Part shown: positions 17,837-25,314 of the stretch, piece by piece | Layout of the letters: every line of letters starts with the position of its first letter | Numbering within the stretch: the stretch's first letter is position 1 | Assembly (NCBI GenBank): GCA_965119685.1 | Contig: OZ221971.1 | Span: forward strand, 434,001 to 498,000 | Reading direction: 5' to 3' | DNA length: 64,000 bases | Origin: Merdibacter sp965119685 | Lineage (GTDB): Bacteria > Bacillota_I > Bacilli_A > Erysipelotrichales > Erysipelotrichaceae | Made by a program: the position numbers and the translations under genes | The notes under the pieces: generated by a model | Database searches by the model: none | Told to the model about the DNA's origin: nothing | Seen by the model: the letters and a program-made list of their open reading frames with translations, nothing else

Positions 17837-18550
17837 TCAGGAGAGCGCGCTGACCTTGGCAGCCGGTTCTTCCTCGGCTTTTTCTTTGTCCAGAAAGCTG
17901 ACAAAGCGAAAGCGCCGGTCTAACTGTTTGCCGATCCAACCGATGGATTTCCCCAGCGTCAGCGCCGCCAGCACAGTCCCGACGCCAAGCCCCTGCAAAT
18001 GGTTGAGAAATACCAGCGTCATTGCGGCAGTGATGCTCAGACAGATGACGTCAAAGGCAATCTTGATCTTCGCGTATGAAATCTTAGTGATTTGCGCCAG
18101 CTCCCGCGGAAAGAGATCGGTCGGCACAATCGGCAGTCCACAGCGGTTAGAAAGCGCGATACCAATGCTGAGCAGCAGGTAGCTGAGCATAAAATATGCA
18201 ATGCGCCAAGGCAGTGTCATGGGCAGGATGTGAATCCACAGCTCATGCACATCCAGCAGCATTCCAAATGCAAAGCCGACGACAAAGCTGAATGCATAAG
18301 AGAATAAAAAGCGTTTGCGCAGGATCATCAGGGAGAGGATGAGCAGTCCTTGAAACAGATAGGTCCACGTTCCCAGCGAAAGCTGAGGAAAGACTAACGA
18401 AAAAGCGTAAGGAACGCTGGAAATAGCGGAGATGCCAAAACCGGAATAGAGCATCAATACGACGCCAAACGAATCGATGAGCAGTGCCGCCAGTAATGCG
18501 AGCTCCCCTCTTTGCAGTGTAAGCCCCGCCTTTGTACGTTGATCATCCAT
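17837..18550 (-). CDS. YczE/YitT-like integral membrane protein (DUF6198 type)
   Basis: A 237-residue membrane protein with about five hydrophobic segments: residues around 18-40, 50-68, 72-98, 112-136 and 165-195. The repeat-like GFGISAISSVPYA and GLGVGTVLAALTLGKSIGWI motifs are typical of the YczE/YyaS/YitT superfamily. Function in this family is unknown; transport or regulation of transport has been proposed. The ATG at 18550 has AGGAGG nine bases upstream. It is divergent from a LysR regulator at 18700, a common arrangement in which the regulator controls its neighbour. It is a distant relative of the two membrane proteins coupled to GH1 genes at 53406 and 56977. Confidence 0.8.
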   Translation of the reverse strand: MDDQRTKAGLTLQRGELALLAALLIDSFGVVLMLYSGFGISAISSVPYAFSLVFPQLSLGTWTYLFQGLLILSLMILRKRFLFSYAFSFVVGFAFGMLLDVHELWIHILPMTLPWRIAYFMLSYLLLSIGIALSNRCGLPIVPTDLFPRELAQITKISYAKIKIAFDVICLSITAAMTLVFLNHLQGLGVGTVLAALTLGKSIGWIGKQLDRRFRFVSFLDKEKAEEEPAAKVSALS

Positions 18551-18699
18551 AGAAAATTTCCTCCTCATACAAATGATAGTCTACCTCTTTTTAATTGATT
18601 AAAAAAATACATAATTTTTATAATATGATAGAATGTAACTATGAAATATCAATGAGCACTGATGAAGAGAAAAGAGGATGCAAAAAAGGAGGAGTGATG

Positions 18700-19596
18700 A
18701 TGAATTTTTATTATTTACGCTATTTTGTCACGTTGGCACAGGTGCGCCACTACACAAAAGCGGCCAAAGAGCTCTGTATCTCACAGCCGAGTTTAAGCCA
18801 TGCGATTGCACAGCTGGAAAAGGAGCTGGGTGTGGCGCTCTTTGAGAAAAACGGCAGAAATACGACACTGACGCGCTTTGGCGAGGAATTTTTGCTCTGT
18901 GCCAAGCAGACGCTTTCCACCTTGGATGCCGGAGTGGAGCACATCCGGCGGGGTGCGTGCGGCGATGGGCTGATCCGCCTTGGCTTTCTGCGGATGCTGG
19001 GCGTCGATTTCGTCCCGCGTATCACAGCGCGCTTCTTAAAAGAAAATGCCGATCATCACATCCGCTTTACCTTTCATACGGGCGATACCCAGACATTGTT
19101 GGAGGGATTGAGCGCAGGGAACTACGATTTGCTGTTTTGTTCTCAGCCCTCGTCAGATCTTCATTTCACGGCAGTTCCCGTGCAGACACAGAATTTGGTG
19201 CTGATCGTTCCCAAAGCACATCCTCTGGCGGCTAGGAGAAGCGTGCGCTTACAAGAAACGATTCCCTATCCGCAGATTTTCTTCACGAAAAGCTCCGGTG
19301 TCCGCCCGGTGGTGGATGAGATGTTTGCTAAATGCGGCTATCAGCCGTTGATCGCCTACGAAACGCAGGAGGATCAGGTTATCGCCGGATTAGTCGCACA
19401 GGGCTTTGGCATTGCGGTAGTTCCTTATATGGACCTCTTGCAGAAACTGGAGGTGGAGGTGCTGCAAATCAGCGCATCCACCAGCAAGCGCTCGCTTTAT
19501 CTGGTGAGCAACGAGCAGATCTACATGCCGCCCGTGGTAAAGGCATTTGCGCAGTTTGTGGTGGAAGAAACAAAGGAAAGGGGCTGTAACGAATAA
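18700..19596 (+). CDS. LysR family transcriptional regulator
   Basis: A 298-residue LysR regulator: N-terminal winged helix-turn-helix (LRYFVTLAQVRHYTKAAKEL, SQPSLSHAIAQLEKELGVAL) and a two-lobed effector domain from about residue 88. The ATG at 18700 is seven bases after AGGAGG; the adjacent ATG at 18697 is an alternative, and a long frame upstream lacks a ribosome site. The last five codons and the stop (RGCNE, TAA) lie inside the end of a mobile palindromic repeat (19580 onward), so the original C-terminus may have been replaced. Likely target: the divergent membrane protein gene at 17837. Confidence 0.9.
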   Translation: MNFYYLRYFVTLAQVRHYTKAAKELCISQPSLSHAIAQLEKELGVALFEKNGRNTTLTRFGEEFLLCAKQTLSTLDAGVEHIRRGACGDGLIRLGFLRMLGVDFVPRITARFLKENADHHIRFTFHTGDTQTLLEGLSAGNYDLLFCSQPSSDLHFTAVPVQTQNLVLIVPKAHPLAARRSVRLQETIPYPQIFFTKSSGVRPVVDEMFAKCGYQPLIAYETQEDQVIAGLVAQGFGIAVVPYMDLLQKLEVEVLQISASTSKRSLYLVSNEQIYMPPVVKAFAQFVVEETKERGCNE

Positions 19597-19780
19597 AAGC
19601 GTCCAAAAAATATCACATTCTGATAGGGGAACAGATACATTTTTTTGCTGTTTGTAAGATTTACTGCTAAAAAGGGGAAAATAAATAGAAAAACGAGTGA
19701 AAATAGCGTCGGCCTGCATTCACACTCGTTCTTTCTAGCACAAGAATTTTCCTTTTTCTTTTCATTACAGCCCCTTTTGT
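19580..19780 (-). repeat. MITE-like palindromic repeat, copy 2
   Basis: Reverse-orientation copy of the element at 12997. One end, GGGGCTGTAACGAATAAAAG, overlaps the end of the LysR gene. The other, ATTACAGCCCCTTTTGT, ends at 19780. A third lone end, TACAGCCCCTTTTGT, recurs at 19811-19825 and suggests repeated insertion or partial excision here. The rest of 19826-20090 holds nothing recognised. Confidence 0.75.
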
Positions 19781-20091
19781 CATATCAGCAGGCAAAACAG
19801 CTTCTTATCATACAGCCCCTTTTGTGAACTTTGCTTGATCTGTATATCGTTTCTTTTTCGGCGGCAGGCACAGCCTTCGCTTTGTAAGGGACACGTTTGG
19901 ATATAGAGAGTTTCTCTCGTTTACCCTTTTGTGATACGGGTGTTGAAAGAAAAGCTTTGATATGATCGATGTATCGATGGAAGCAAAGGAACAACGCCTT
20001 TTATATTCTTTGTTTTTCCTTTATACAAAGGCTTTTTCCACCATAACAAACAGGCATGATACCACATGCAAAACGGGCATGACCCATCATA

Positions 20092-20119
20092 TTGACATCG
20101 TGTCAGAATGTTTTACAAT
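20092..20119 (+). promoter_or_regulatory. Promoter of TetR-flavodoxin region
   Basis: TTGACA (20092-20097), 16-base spacer, TACAAT (20114-20119): close to the sigma-A consensus. It lies 107 bases before the TetR gene. Confidence 0.6.
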
Positions 20120-20226
20120 ATGCTTGACAGGGTTCTTGAGTGCATTGCGGATGAATCGGATGGCCGGCAGAAGATCACCGCGATGATTGCGCAAGAATCG
20201 TGTAGTGTATGTCAGGAGAGAGTCAG

Positions 20227-20853
20227 ATGCCAAAAGGATCAAAGGAATGGACAGAGCATCGCAGGAAAGAGATCATCGACGCCTGCGCCGAGCTCTATCA
20301 ACAAAAGCGCTTCAAGGAAATCACAATGCAGGATATCGCCGATGTGACAACCTTTACAAGAACGTCCATCTACAATTATTTTCAGACGAAAGAAGAAATT
20401 TTCTTGGCGCTGTTCGCAAGGGAATACGAAGCGTGGACCGCCCATCTTCACACCCTGCGTCTCACTCATCCCACCCTTTCGCCAGATGCGTTTGCGCAGG
20501 CGTTTGCCCATTCCCTGCAATCGCGGGAAATGATGCTGAAGCTGCTGTCGATGAACCATTACGATCTGGAAGAAAACAGCAGAGAAGCATGTCTCGTCGT
20601 TTTTAAACGTGTCTATGGCCTTGCGCTTGCGGAGGTCGAAAACTGTCTGATGCAGTGGATGCCGCAGTTTTCCAGGCAGCGCCGTCAGGATTTTCTCTAT
20701 GGCATCTTTCCGTTCATGTTCGGTATTTATCCCTATACGCATATCAGCGAAAAACAGCGCTCGGCGATGAAAGCCGCAGGTGTCGCATTTGTGGAACAGA
20801 GCATTTACGACATCACCTATGCACAGGTGCGAATGCTGCTGCAGCAGATATGA
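20227..20853 (+). CDS. TetR/AcrR family transcriptional regulator
   Basis: A 208-residue repressor-type protein. The N-terminal helix-turn-helix covers about residues 10-55 (ACAELYQQKRFKEITMQDIA, TRTSIYNYFQTKEEIF). The C-terminal helical ligand domain has no family-specific feature I can assign. The start at 20227 has AGGAGAG nine bases before it; a codon-7 upstream alternative lacks this spacing. Two flavodoxin genes follow on the same strand within 140 bases, so it probably represses them in response to a redox-active or toxic compound. This is inference from order. Confidence 0.9.
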   Translation: MPKGSKEWTEHRRKEIIDACAELYQQKRFKEITMQDIADVTTFTRTSIYNYFQTKEEIFLALFAREYEAWTAHLHTLRLTHPTLSPDAFAQAFAHSLQSREMMLKLLSMNHYDLEENSREACLVVFKRVYGLALAEVENCLMQWMPQFSRQRRQDFLYGIFPFMFGIYPYTHISEKQRSAMKAAGVAFVEQSIYDITYAQVRMLLQQI

Positions 20854-20991
20854 AAGCCATGTGCCCGTATGCGGCCCTTATGCAGGCTTGCTTGATCGTG
20901 CAGCCATCCATGAGCAGGGAGACATATCATCATGACAATGGATTACAAGCATTCAGTGAACACAGAAAGACAATGCAAGGAGGATGTAGTT

Positions 20992-21471
20992 ATGAAAAAA
21001 GCATTGGTAGCCTATTTTTCCGCCAGCGGTGTAACCGCCCGTTTAGCGAAGACGCTGTCACAGGCAGTTGACGGCGATCTCTTTGAGATTTGCCCAAGCG
21101 AGCCATACAGTGACGCAGATTTGAATTGGATGGATAAAAAAAGCCGCAGTACGCGGGAGATGAACGACGCGTCCAGCCGCCCTGCGATTGCCGCAAAGGT
21201 GGCGGATATGTCCCAATACGACGTAGTGTTTGTCGGTTTTCCGATTTGGTGGTATGAAGCGCCGCGCATCATTCAAAGCTTTTTAGAGAGCTATGATTTC
21301 AGCGGCAAGACGATTGTTCCGTTTGCGACCTCCGGAGGCAGCGGTTTGGGAAAGACAGCGTCGATCCTGCGCAAGAGCGTTCCTGATGCGCGTGTGCTGG
21401 AGGGTAAGCGCATGAGCGGCAGTGCCGGTGCGGGAGAAGTGCTCGCATGGGTACAAACGCTGAAGCTGTAA
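20992..21471 (+). CDS. Flavodoxin
   Basis: A 159-residue FMN electron carrier of the long-loop flavodoxin type. The phosphate-binding loop near the N-terminus reads AYFSASGVTARLAK, a variant of the usual SxTGNT. The isoalloxazine loop region is FVGFPIWWYEAP and the conserved segment IVPFATSGGSGLGKT follows. The start at 20992 has AGGAGG eight bases upstream; a longer frame begins 60 bases earlier without one. It is followed by a second, lipid-anchored flavodoxin. Confidence 0.9.
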   Translation: MKKALVAYFSASGVTARLAKTLSQAVDGDLFEICPSEPYSDADLNWMDKKSRSTREMNDASSRPAIAAKVADMSQYDVVFVGFPIWWYEAPRIIQSFLESYDFSGKTIVPFATSGGSGLGKTASILRKSVPDARVLEGKRMSGSAGAGEVLAWVQTLKL

Positions 21472-21485
21472 AAGAGGGGGATAGG

Positions 21486-22094
21486 ATGAAACGCATTAAA
21501 AAAGCATTGGCAGTCTGCCTGCTCACCCTGAGCGCAGCCGCCTGTCAATCATCACCACAAACCTCACCGCCGCAAAACGATACATCGGCACAGGAAGAAA
21601 CAACGGTAAAAGGACAATCGTTAGTCGTCTACTTCTCCGCTACCGGCAATACCCGAAGCGTTGCGCAAACGCTTGCCGAAATGCAGGACGCTGAGCTTTA
21701 TGAAATCATTCCCAGCGATCCTTACAGCGAGGGAGATCTGGATTACAACGACGATAACAGCCGCGCCAACAGGGAACAGGGAGATGAAAATGCCCGGCCG
21801 CAAATTACGGGAACGATCGAAAACTTTGCGTCCTATGATGTTATCTATGTCGGCTTTCCGATCTGGTGGGGAACGCTTCCGCGCATTCTCGACACCTTCT
21901 TTGACACCTATGATTTTTCCGGAAAGACGATCGTGCCGTTTTGTACCAGCGGCAGCAGCGGCATCGATACGGCGCTTGCACGCATCCGTGAGCTGGAGCC
22001 GGACGCCGATGTAAAAGCGGGTGCGAGAATCGATGTAGAGGAAGCGCAGGAACAGCTCAGCGCATGGTTAGAAGAGCTTTCCCTGCGGGCATAA
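21486..22094 (+). CDS. Membrane-anchored flavodoxin (lipoprotein)
   Basis: A 202-residue protein with a lipoprotein signal peptide (MKRIKKALAVCLLTLSAAAC; lipobox Cys at residue 20), a Ser/Gln/Pro-rich linker to about residue 40 and a flavodoxin domain: FMN phosphate loop YFSATGNTRSVAQ, then VGFPIWWGTLPR and IVPFCTSGSSGI. It should carry electrons on the outer face of the cytoplasmic membrane. A GAGGGGG site precedes the ATG. The 14-base gap to the upstream flavodoxin suggests one transcript. Extracellular flavodoxins of this type are known in gut Bacillota. Confidence 0.9.
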   Translation: MKRIKKALAVCLLTLSAAACQSSPQTSPPQNDTSAQEETTVKGQSLVVYFSATGNTRSVAQTLAEMQDAELYEIIPSDPYSEGDLDYNDDNSRANREQGDENARPQITGTIENFASYDVIYVGFPIWWGTLPRILDTFFDTYDFSGKTIVPFCTSGSSGIDTALARIRELEPDADVKAGARIDVEEAQEQLSAWLEELSLRA

Positions 22095-22430
22095 ATCCTA
22101 TTCGTAACGATCAGGACGCTGTCGCCTAGCGTTGGAAAGCGGCCGTCACAAACGATTATCACGATGATTTAGATGAGAGAACAGACGGTGCGACGCCCAT
22201 GCAAACGTGCCGTCTCATTCGTTAAAACGTCAAACAACTTTCCTCAAAACGCATTTCCAAAAGATGGCGAATGAGAACACGCAATTTTTGGGATGCAGAT
22301 CGTCGGCTTGTCATTATTCTTTCAATGCCATAGTCCGCAAAAAAGCAAGCGAAAACAGCGATGCGGCGGTTATGGGCAAATGACACGAAAAGAAAGAGCA
22401 GAGAGAAGAAAGATAGGAAAAGGTGATGAA
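22095..22430. other. Intergenic region, nothing certain
   Basis: 336 bases between the lipoprotein flavodoxin and the interrupted flavodoxin-family gene. There is a weak hairpin around 22188-22222 (GACGGTGCGACG against CGTGCCGTC) with no T-run. No open frame with a ribosome site is visible before 22431. Confidence 0.3.
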
Positions 22431-22660
22431 ATGAACATACTCGTATTGAAAAGCAGTCCGCATGTGCACGGCTCCTCTAACCTGTTAGCGGACAGCTTCA
22501 TGAAAGCTAACTATATAAAAATCAAGTAAATTGTATGAAAAAGTCTGAAAATAAAAATTTATTGAAGTTAGTTAGCTGAAGTTGTCTCGATCTTTGAAAT
22601 AGTGAATAAAAAGGCATGACAAAAAGAACTTAGTAGAGGATCTAAGAATTTAGTAATGAC

Positions 22661-23845
22661 TTATTTTAAAAGAGTTGAATCAAACGGTTGATTCGTTATT
22701 ACCAGATGATAGATGATCCGAAGTAACTTTCGTACACAGTGTCCCTGAGCGCAACGATGCCCTTTCCCTTGCGACAACTTGAGATGATAGTATTCGTTAA
22801 ATACAGGATTGTAGCGAATAACAGGTAAGATCACCTGATAAAGTGTTTTGCGAAGATATCGTGATCCCTTCTTGGTAATGGCTGTATGTTGGGCTTCATA
22901 TTGACTTGATTGATGCTTATATGGGGAAACACCGGCAAATTTGATGATTTGAGACGCCTTAGAATAGTTGCGTAAATCTCCTAATTCAGCTAAAATAGAA
23001 GTACCGGAGAAATGTGAGATTCCCGGTATGGTGAGGATAGGAGAGTTAAGTTGCGTGCTGAACTCTTCTATTTTTATATCCACATCGTTGATTTGTTCTT
23101 TGATCAATTCGATCAAATCGATCAGATGACGTATTTCGATCACTTCAGCCTTTGAAGGAAACCCGATCGAATGCTTAGCAGCTTCTTTTAATTTTTCCGG
23201 TGTCAGTGAAATAGTGCGGCCGTTCCTATTGGTTTCGAAGCATTTGCGAATATTGCGGATATCGGCATGAGCAATAGCATTCGCACAGCCAAACGCTTTT
23301 AAGACCTTCAAATATACAGTTCCATATTTGGATTTAAACAGAGAGTTATATTCAGGAAAAACGATATCAATACATTTCTGAAGCTTATTGGCATATACGT
23401 TTAATTGTTCCTTGAGATCGTGATGTTCACGGGTCAGACGTTTCTGCTCATAAAATTCAAAATTATTGATTTTAGAAATCCTGTAACCCTTTTTACGAGG
23501 ACTGGAAGCCAGGACATCACAGATGGTCATGGTATCCAGGTTGTCGTCTTTGGTAGGATTTAGTTGCATCTTTCGGGTAAGATCGGTCGTTATGGGATTG
23601 ATGAGTGCAACGGTATAACCGGAATCGAGTAAAAACTTCAAAAGGTTGAAATGATAATGGCCTGTATCTTCCATACCGATCAGCAATTTGTCTTTGGGAT
23701 AAAGCTTGATGTTGCCCATCAGAAAATCAAAGCCTTGTTTATTGTTTTTAAAAGAAACAGGACTGACGAGGATTTCGCCATTGGAAGAATCCATGATGCA
23801 AAACATGTGAGAGAGCTTACCGACATCGATTCCAACAAGAAACAT
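22661..23845 (-). CDS. IS110-family DEDD transposase (recombinase)
   Basis: A 394-residue transposase. The N-terminal RuvC-like DEDD domain shows Asp7 (GIDVGK), Glu59 (GMEDTGHY) and the pair around Asp101/Asp104 (PTKDDNLD). A coiled helical middle follows. The C-terminal transposase-20 domain has the conserved PGISHFSGTSILAELGDL and FAGVSPYKHQSS with the catalytic Ser. The start at 23845 was chosen because the homologous N-terminus begins there and AGGATG lies upstream. The frame is intact, so the element may still move. Confidence 0.93.
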   Translation of the reverse strand: MFLVGIDVGKLSHMFCIMDSSNGEILVSPVSFKNNKQGFDFLMGNIKLYPKDKLLIGMEDTGHYHFNLLKFLLDSGYTVALINPITTDLTRKMQLNPTKDDNLDTMTICDVLASSPRKKGYRISKINNFEFYEQKRLTREHHDLKEQLNVYANKLQKCIDIVFPEYNSLFKSKYGTVYLKVLKAFGCANAIAHADIRNIRKCFETNRNGRTISLTPEKLKEAAKHSIGFPSKAEVIEIRHLIDLIELIKEQINDVDIKIEEFSTQLNSPILTIPGISHFSGTSILAELGDLRNYSKASQIIKFAGVSPYKHQSSQYEAQHTAITKKGSRYLRKTLYQVILPVIRYNPVFNEYYHLKLSQGKGHRCAQGHCVRKLLRIIYHLVITNQPFDSTLLK

Positions 23846-24143
23846 AAAAACACATCCTTTCTGAAATAAGAGTATGTGAAGTGAAGAAACCACAGCACTT
23901 AGACCATAAAACCTGGAACGAGATACGAATTCAAAGACTCATCTAACTCATCATTATTTTGGAATAAGGAGTGGTAAGAACCTTTCTAAAGTAGTCAGAG
24001 CCACAAGGAGCAATACAAATCCACATTCACATATTTCAATCATACAGACAATGAACCCCGTAATCAACCACGGGTATAAAGGTTGATAGAAAGGAAAAGG
24101 TATGTTGCAATGACTTTTAGATGAGTCATTTCCAATATACCAG
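23846..24143 (-). ncRNA. Candidate bridge RNA region of the IS110 element
   Basis: The non-coding end upstream of the transposase (298 bases) is where IS110-group elements encode a structured bridge RNA that pairs with target and donor DNA. A hairpin CCCGT-(8-base loop)-ACGGG is visible at 24057-24074, and the region is long for a simple leader. I did not fold the whole region or identify the guide loops, so the call rests on element architecture. Confidence 0.4.
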
Positions 24144-24601
24144 GAGCAGAAGAAAAGGGGCATCAAGTAGAGGAGATCGATGTTGCAAAGGCATCGCTGC
24201 ATCCTTGCTTGGGCTGTGATGCGTGCGGAATGCACGGCGTTTGTGTGCAGAAGGATGACATGGCGCACATTGCCGAAAAGCTCTTGGCTTGTGATCTGAC
24301 CGTCTTTGTGACGCCGTTATATTATTTCGGCTTCAGTGCGCAGATGAAAATGATGATTGACCGTTTTTACAGCTTTAACAGTGAATTGAGCGTGAAGGGG
24401 CTGAAAACGGTGCTGATTGCGGCGGCATGGGATGCAAACGATTGGACGATGCAGGAGCTGCGTTCTCACTATGAGACGCTGTGCCGTTATCTGCATTTTG
24501 ACAACTGCGGCATGGTGCTGGGAGTCGGCTGCGGTACGCCGGCGATGACAAAACGCTCCGCCTTTGTGGAACAGGCGTATCGTCTGGGAGCGAGTCTGTG
24601 A

Positions 24602-25257
24602 CAATTAAAACAGAAACGTAAATAAAGGATATGCGCGAAGGGATTTCATATTGAAGAGTTGCCGGTGTATAGATGGACTGGATGCGGTTTGACAATGTAC
24701 AAGAGGCTGGCATGTGTTAATCGAGGTCATGGCTCAGAATACAGCGACGAATGCGAATAAAGCGCACGTGTGGTCTATCGGCGATCAAAAGCTGCAAGCA
24801 GGCGAAGCCAAAGGATGAGAAACGCCGGGTATCTTTGTTCTTCTACACATCGCTGTCTCTATTGAGAGGGCTGAGAGAAGCTTGCTTGTGGGGGATGATG
24901 GAAAAAGAGGGCAGCACATTTTCATTCCCATCGTGAGAAAACGCGGTTTTCACGGCGGCGGATAAGGAGTTTCGATTGGCGATGGCTGCCGTCACATGCA
25001 GAGATTACCGATAATTTATGTGTCTGAAAAGTGTAGTTGTCAAAGTTCTTCTATTTGACCTCTATGCTTTTTTATTTTTACTTGATTTTTATCATCTTAT
25101 TTTTATGGGCGGTCTTTCACCGTTTCATCGCGGACCATTGCTTGGCGAGTGCTTTGCAAAAAATCTATTTTTCCATGTGCGCATGTTTTTCATTTGACAA
25201 TTCGCCGCCGATTTCCCGCCGATCGCTCATTTTTGTTTTCCGCAAGACATATAAGGA
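24602..25257. other. Long intergenic region without recognised gene
   Basis: About 650 bases between the split flavodoxin-family gene and mutL. Short open frames (24751-24936, 25037-25285) have no convincing ribosome site, are of low complexity or show no family resemblance. It may be decayed sequence. Confidence 0.4.
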
Positions 25258-25286
25258 TTTCAAACAAAAAGGAATTCGTTTATAAT
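25258..25286 (+). promoter_or_regulatory. Promoter of the mutL operon
   Basis: TATAAT at 25281-25286, 28 bases before the mutL start. A weak -35 (TTTCAA, 25258-25263) lies 17 bases upstream. Confidence 0.45.
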
Positions 25287-25314
25287 AAAGAAAGCAGTGA
25301 TAGGAGTGAATCAG

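Larger units (their letters stand above)
22507..24143 (-). mobile_element. IS110-family insertion sequence
   Basis: About 1637 bases inserted in a flavodoxin-family gene. Both junctions carry AG on the plus strand (22505-22506 and 24142-24143), which is CT on the transposase strand. One copy of this dinucleotide restores the target reading frame. There are no clear terminal inverted repeats and no longer target duplication, as expected for IS110 elements that integrate by recombination at a short core. A DEDD transposase occupies 22661-23845. About 300 bases of non-coding sequence precede the transposase and about 150 follow it. Confidence 0.88.
22431..24601 (+). pseudogene. NAD(P)H-dependent flavodoxin-family oxidoreductase split by IS110 element
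   Basis: The 5' part (22431-22506) encodes MNILVLKSSPHVHGSSNLLA followed by DSFMK. The 3' part (24144-24601) continues in frame as GAEEKGHQVEEIDVAKASLH and on through PCLGCDACGMHGVCVQKDDM to SAQMKMMIDRFYSF. Removing 22507-24143 restores one frame of about 178 codons of the NADPH-dependent FMN reductase family (FMN_red, with the Cys-rich insert C-x2-C-x5-C). The protein would have reduced flavins or quinone-like compounds. It is the third flavodoxin-fold gene in a row under the TetR regulator at 20227. Confidence 0.88.

Noticed and set aside
24751..25285. Two short open frames upstream of mutL
   Set aside because: No convincing ribosome sites and no recognised family features.
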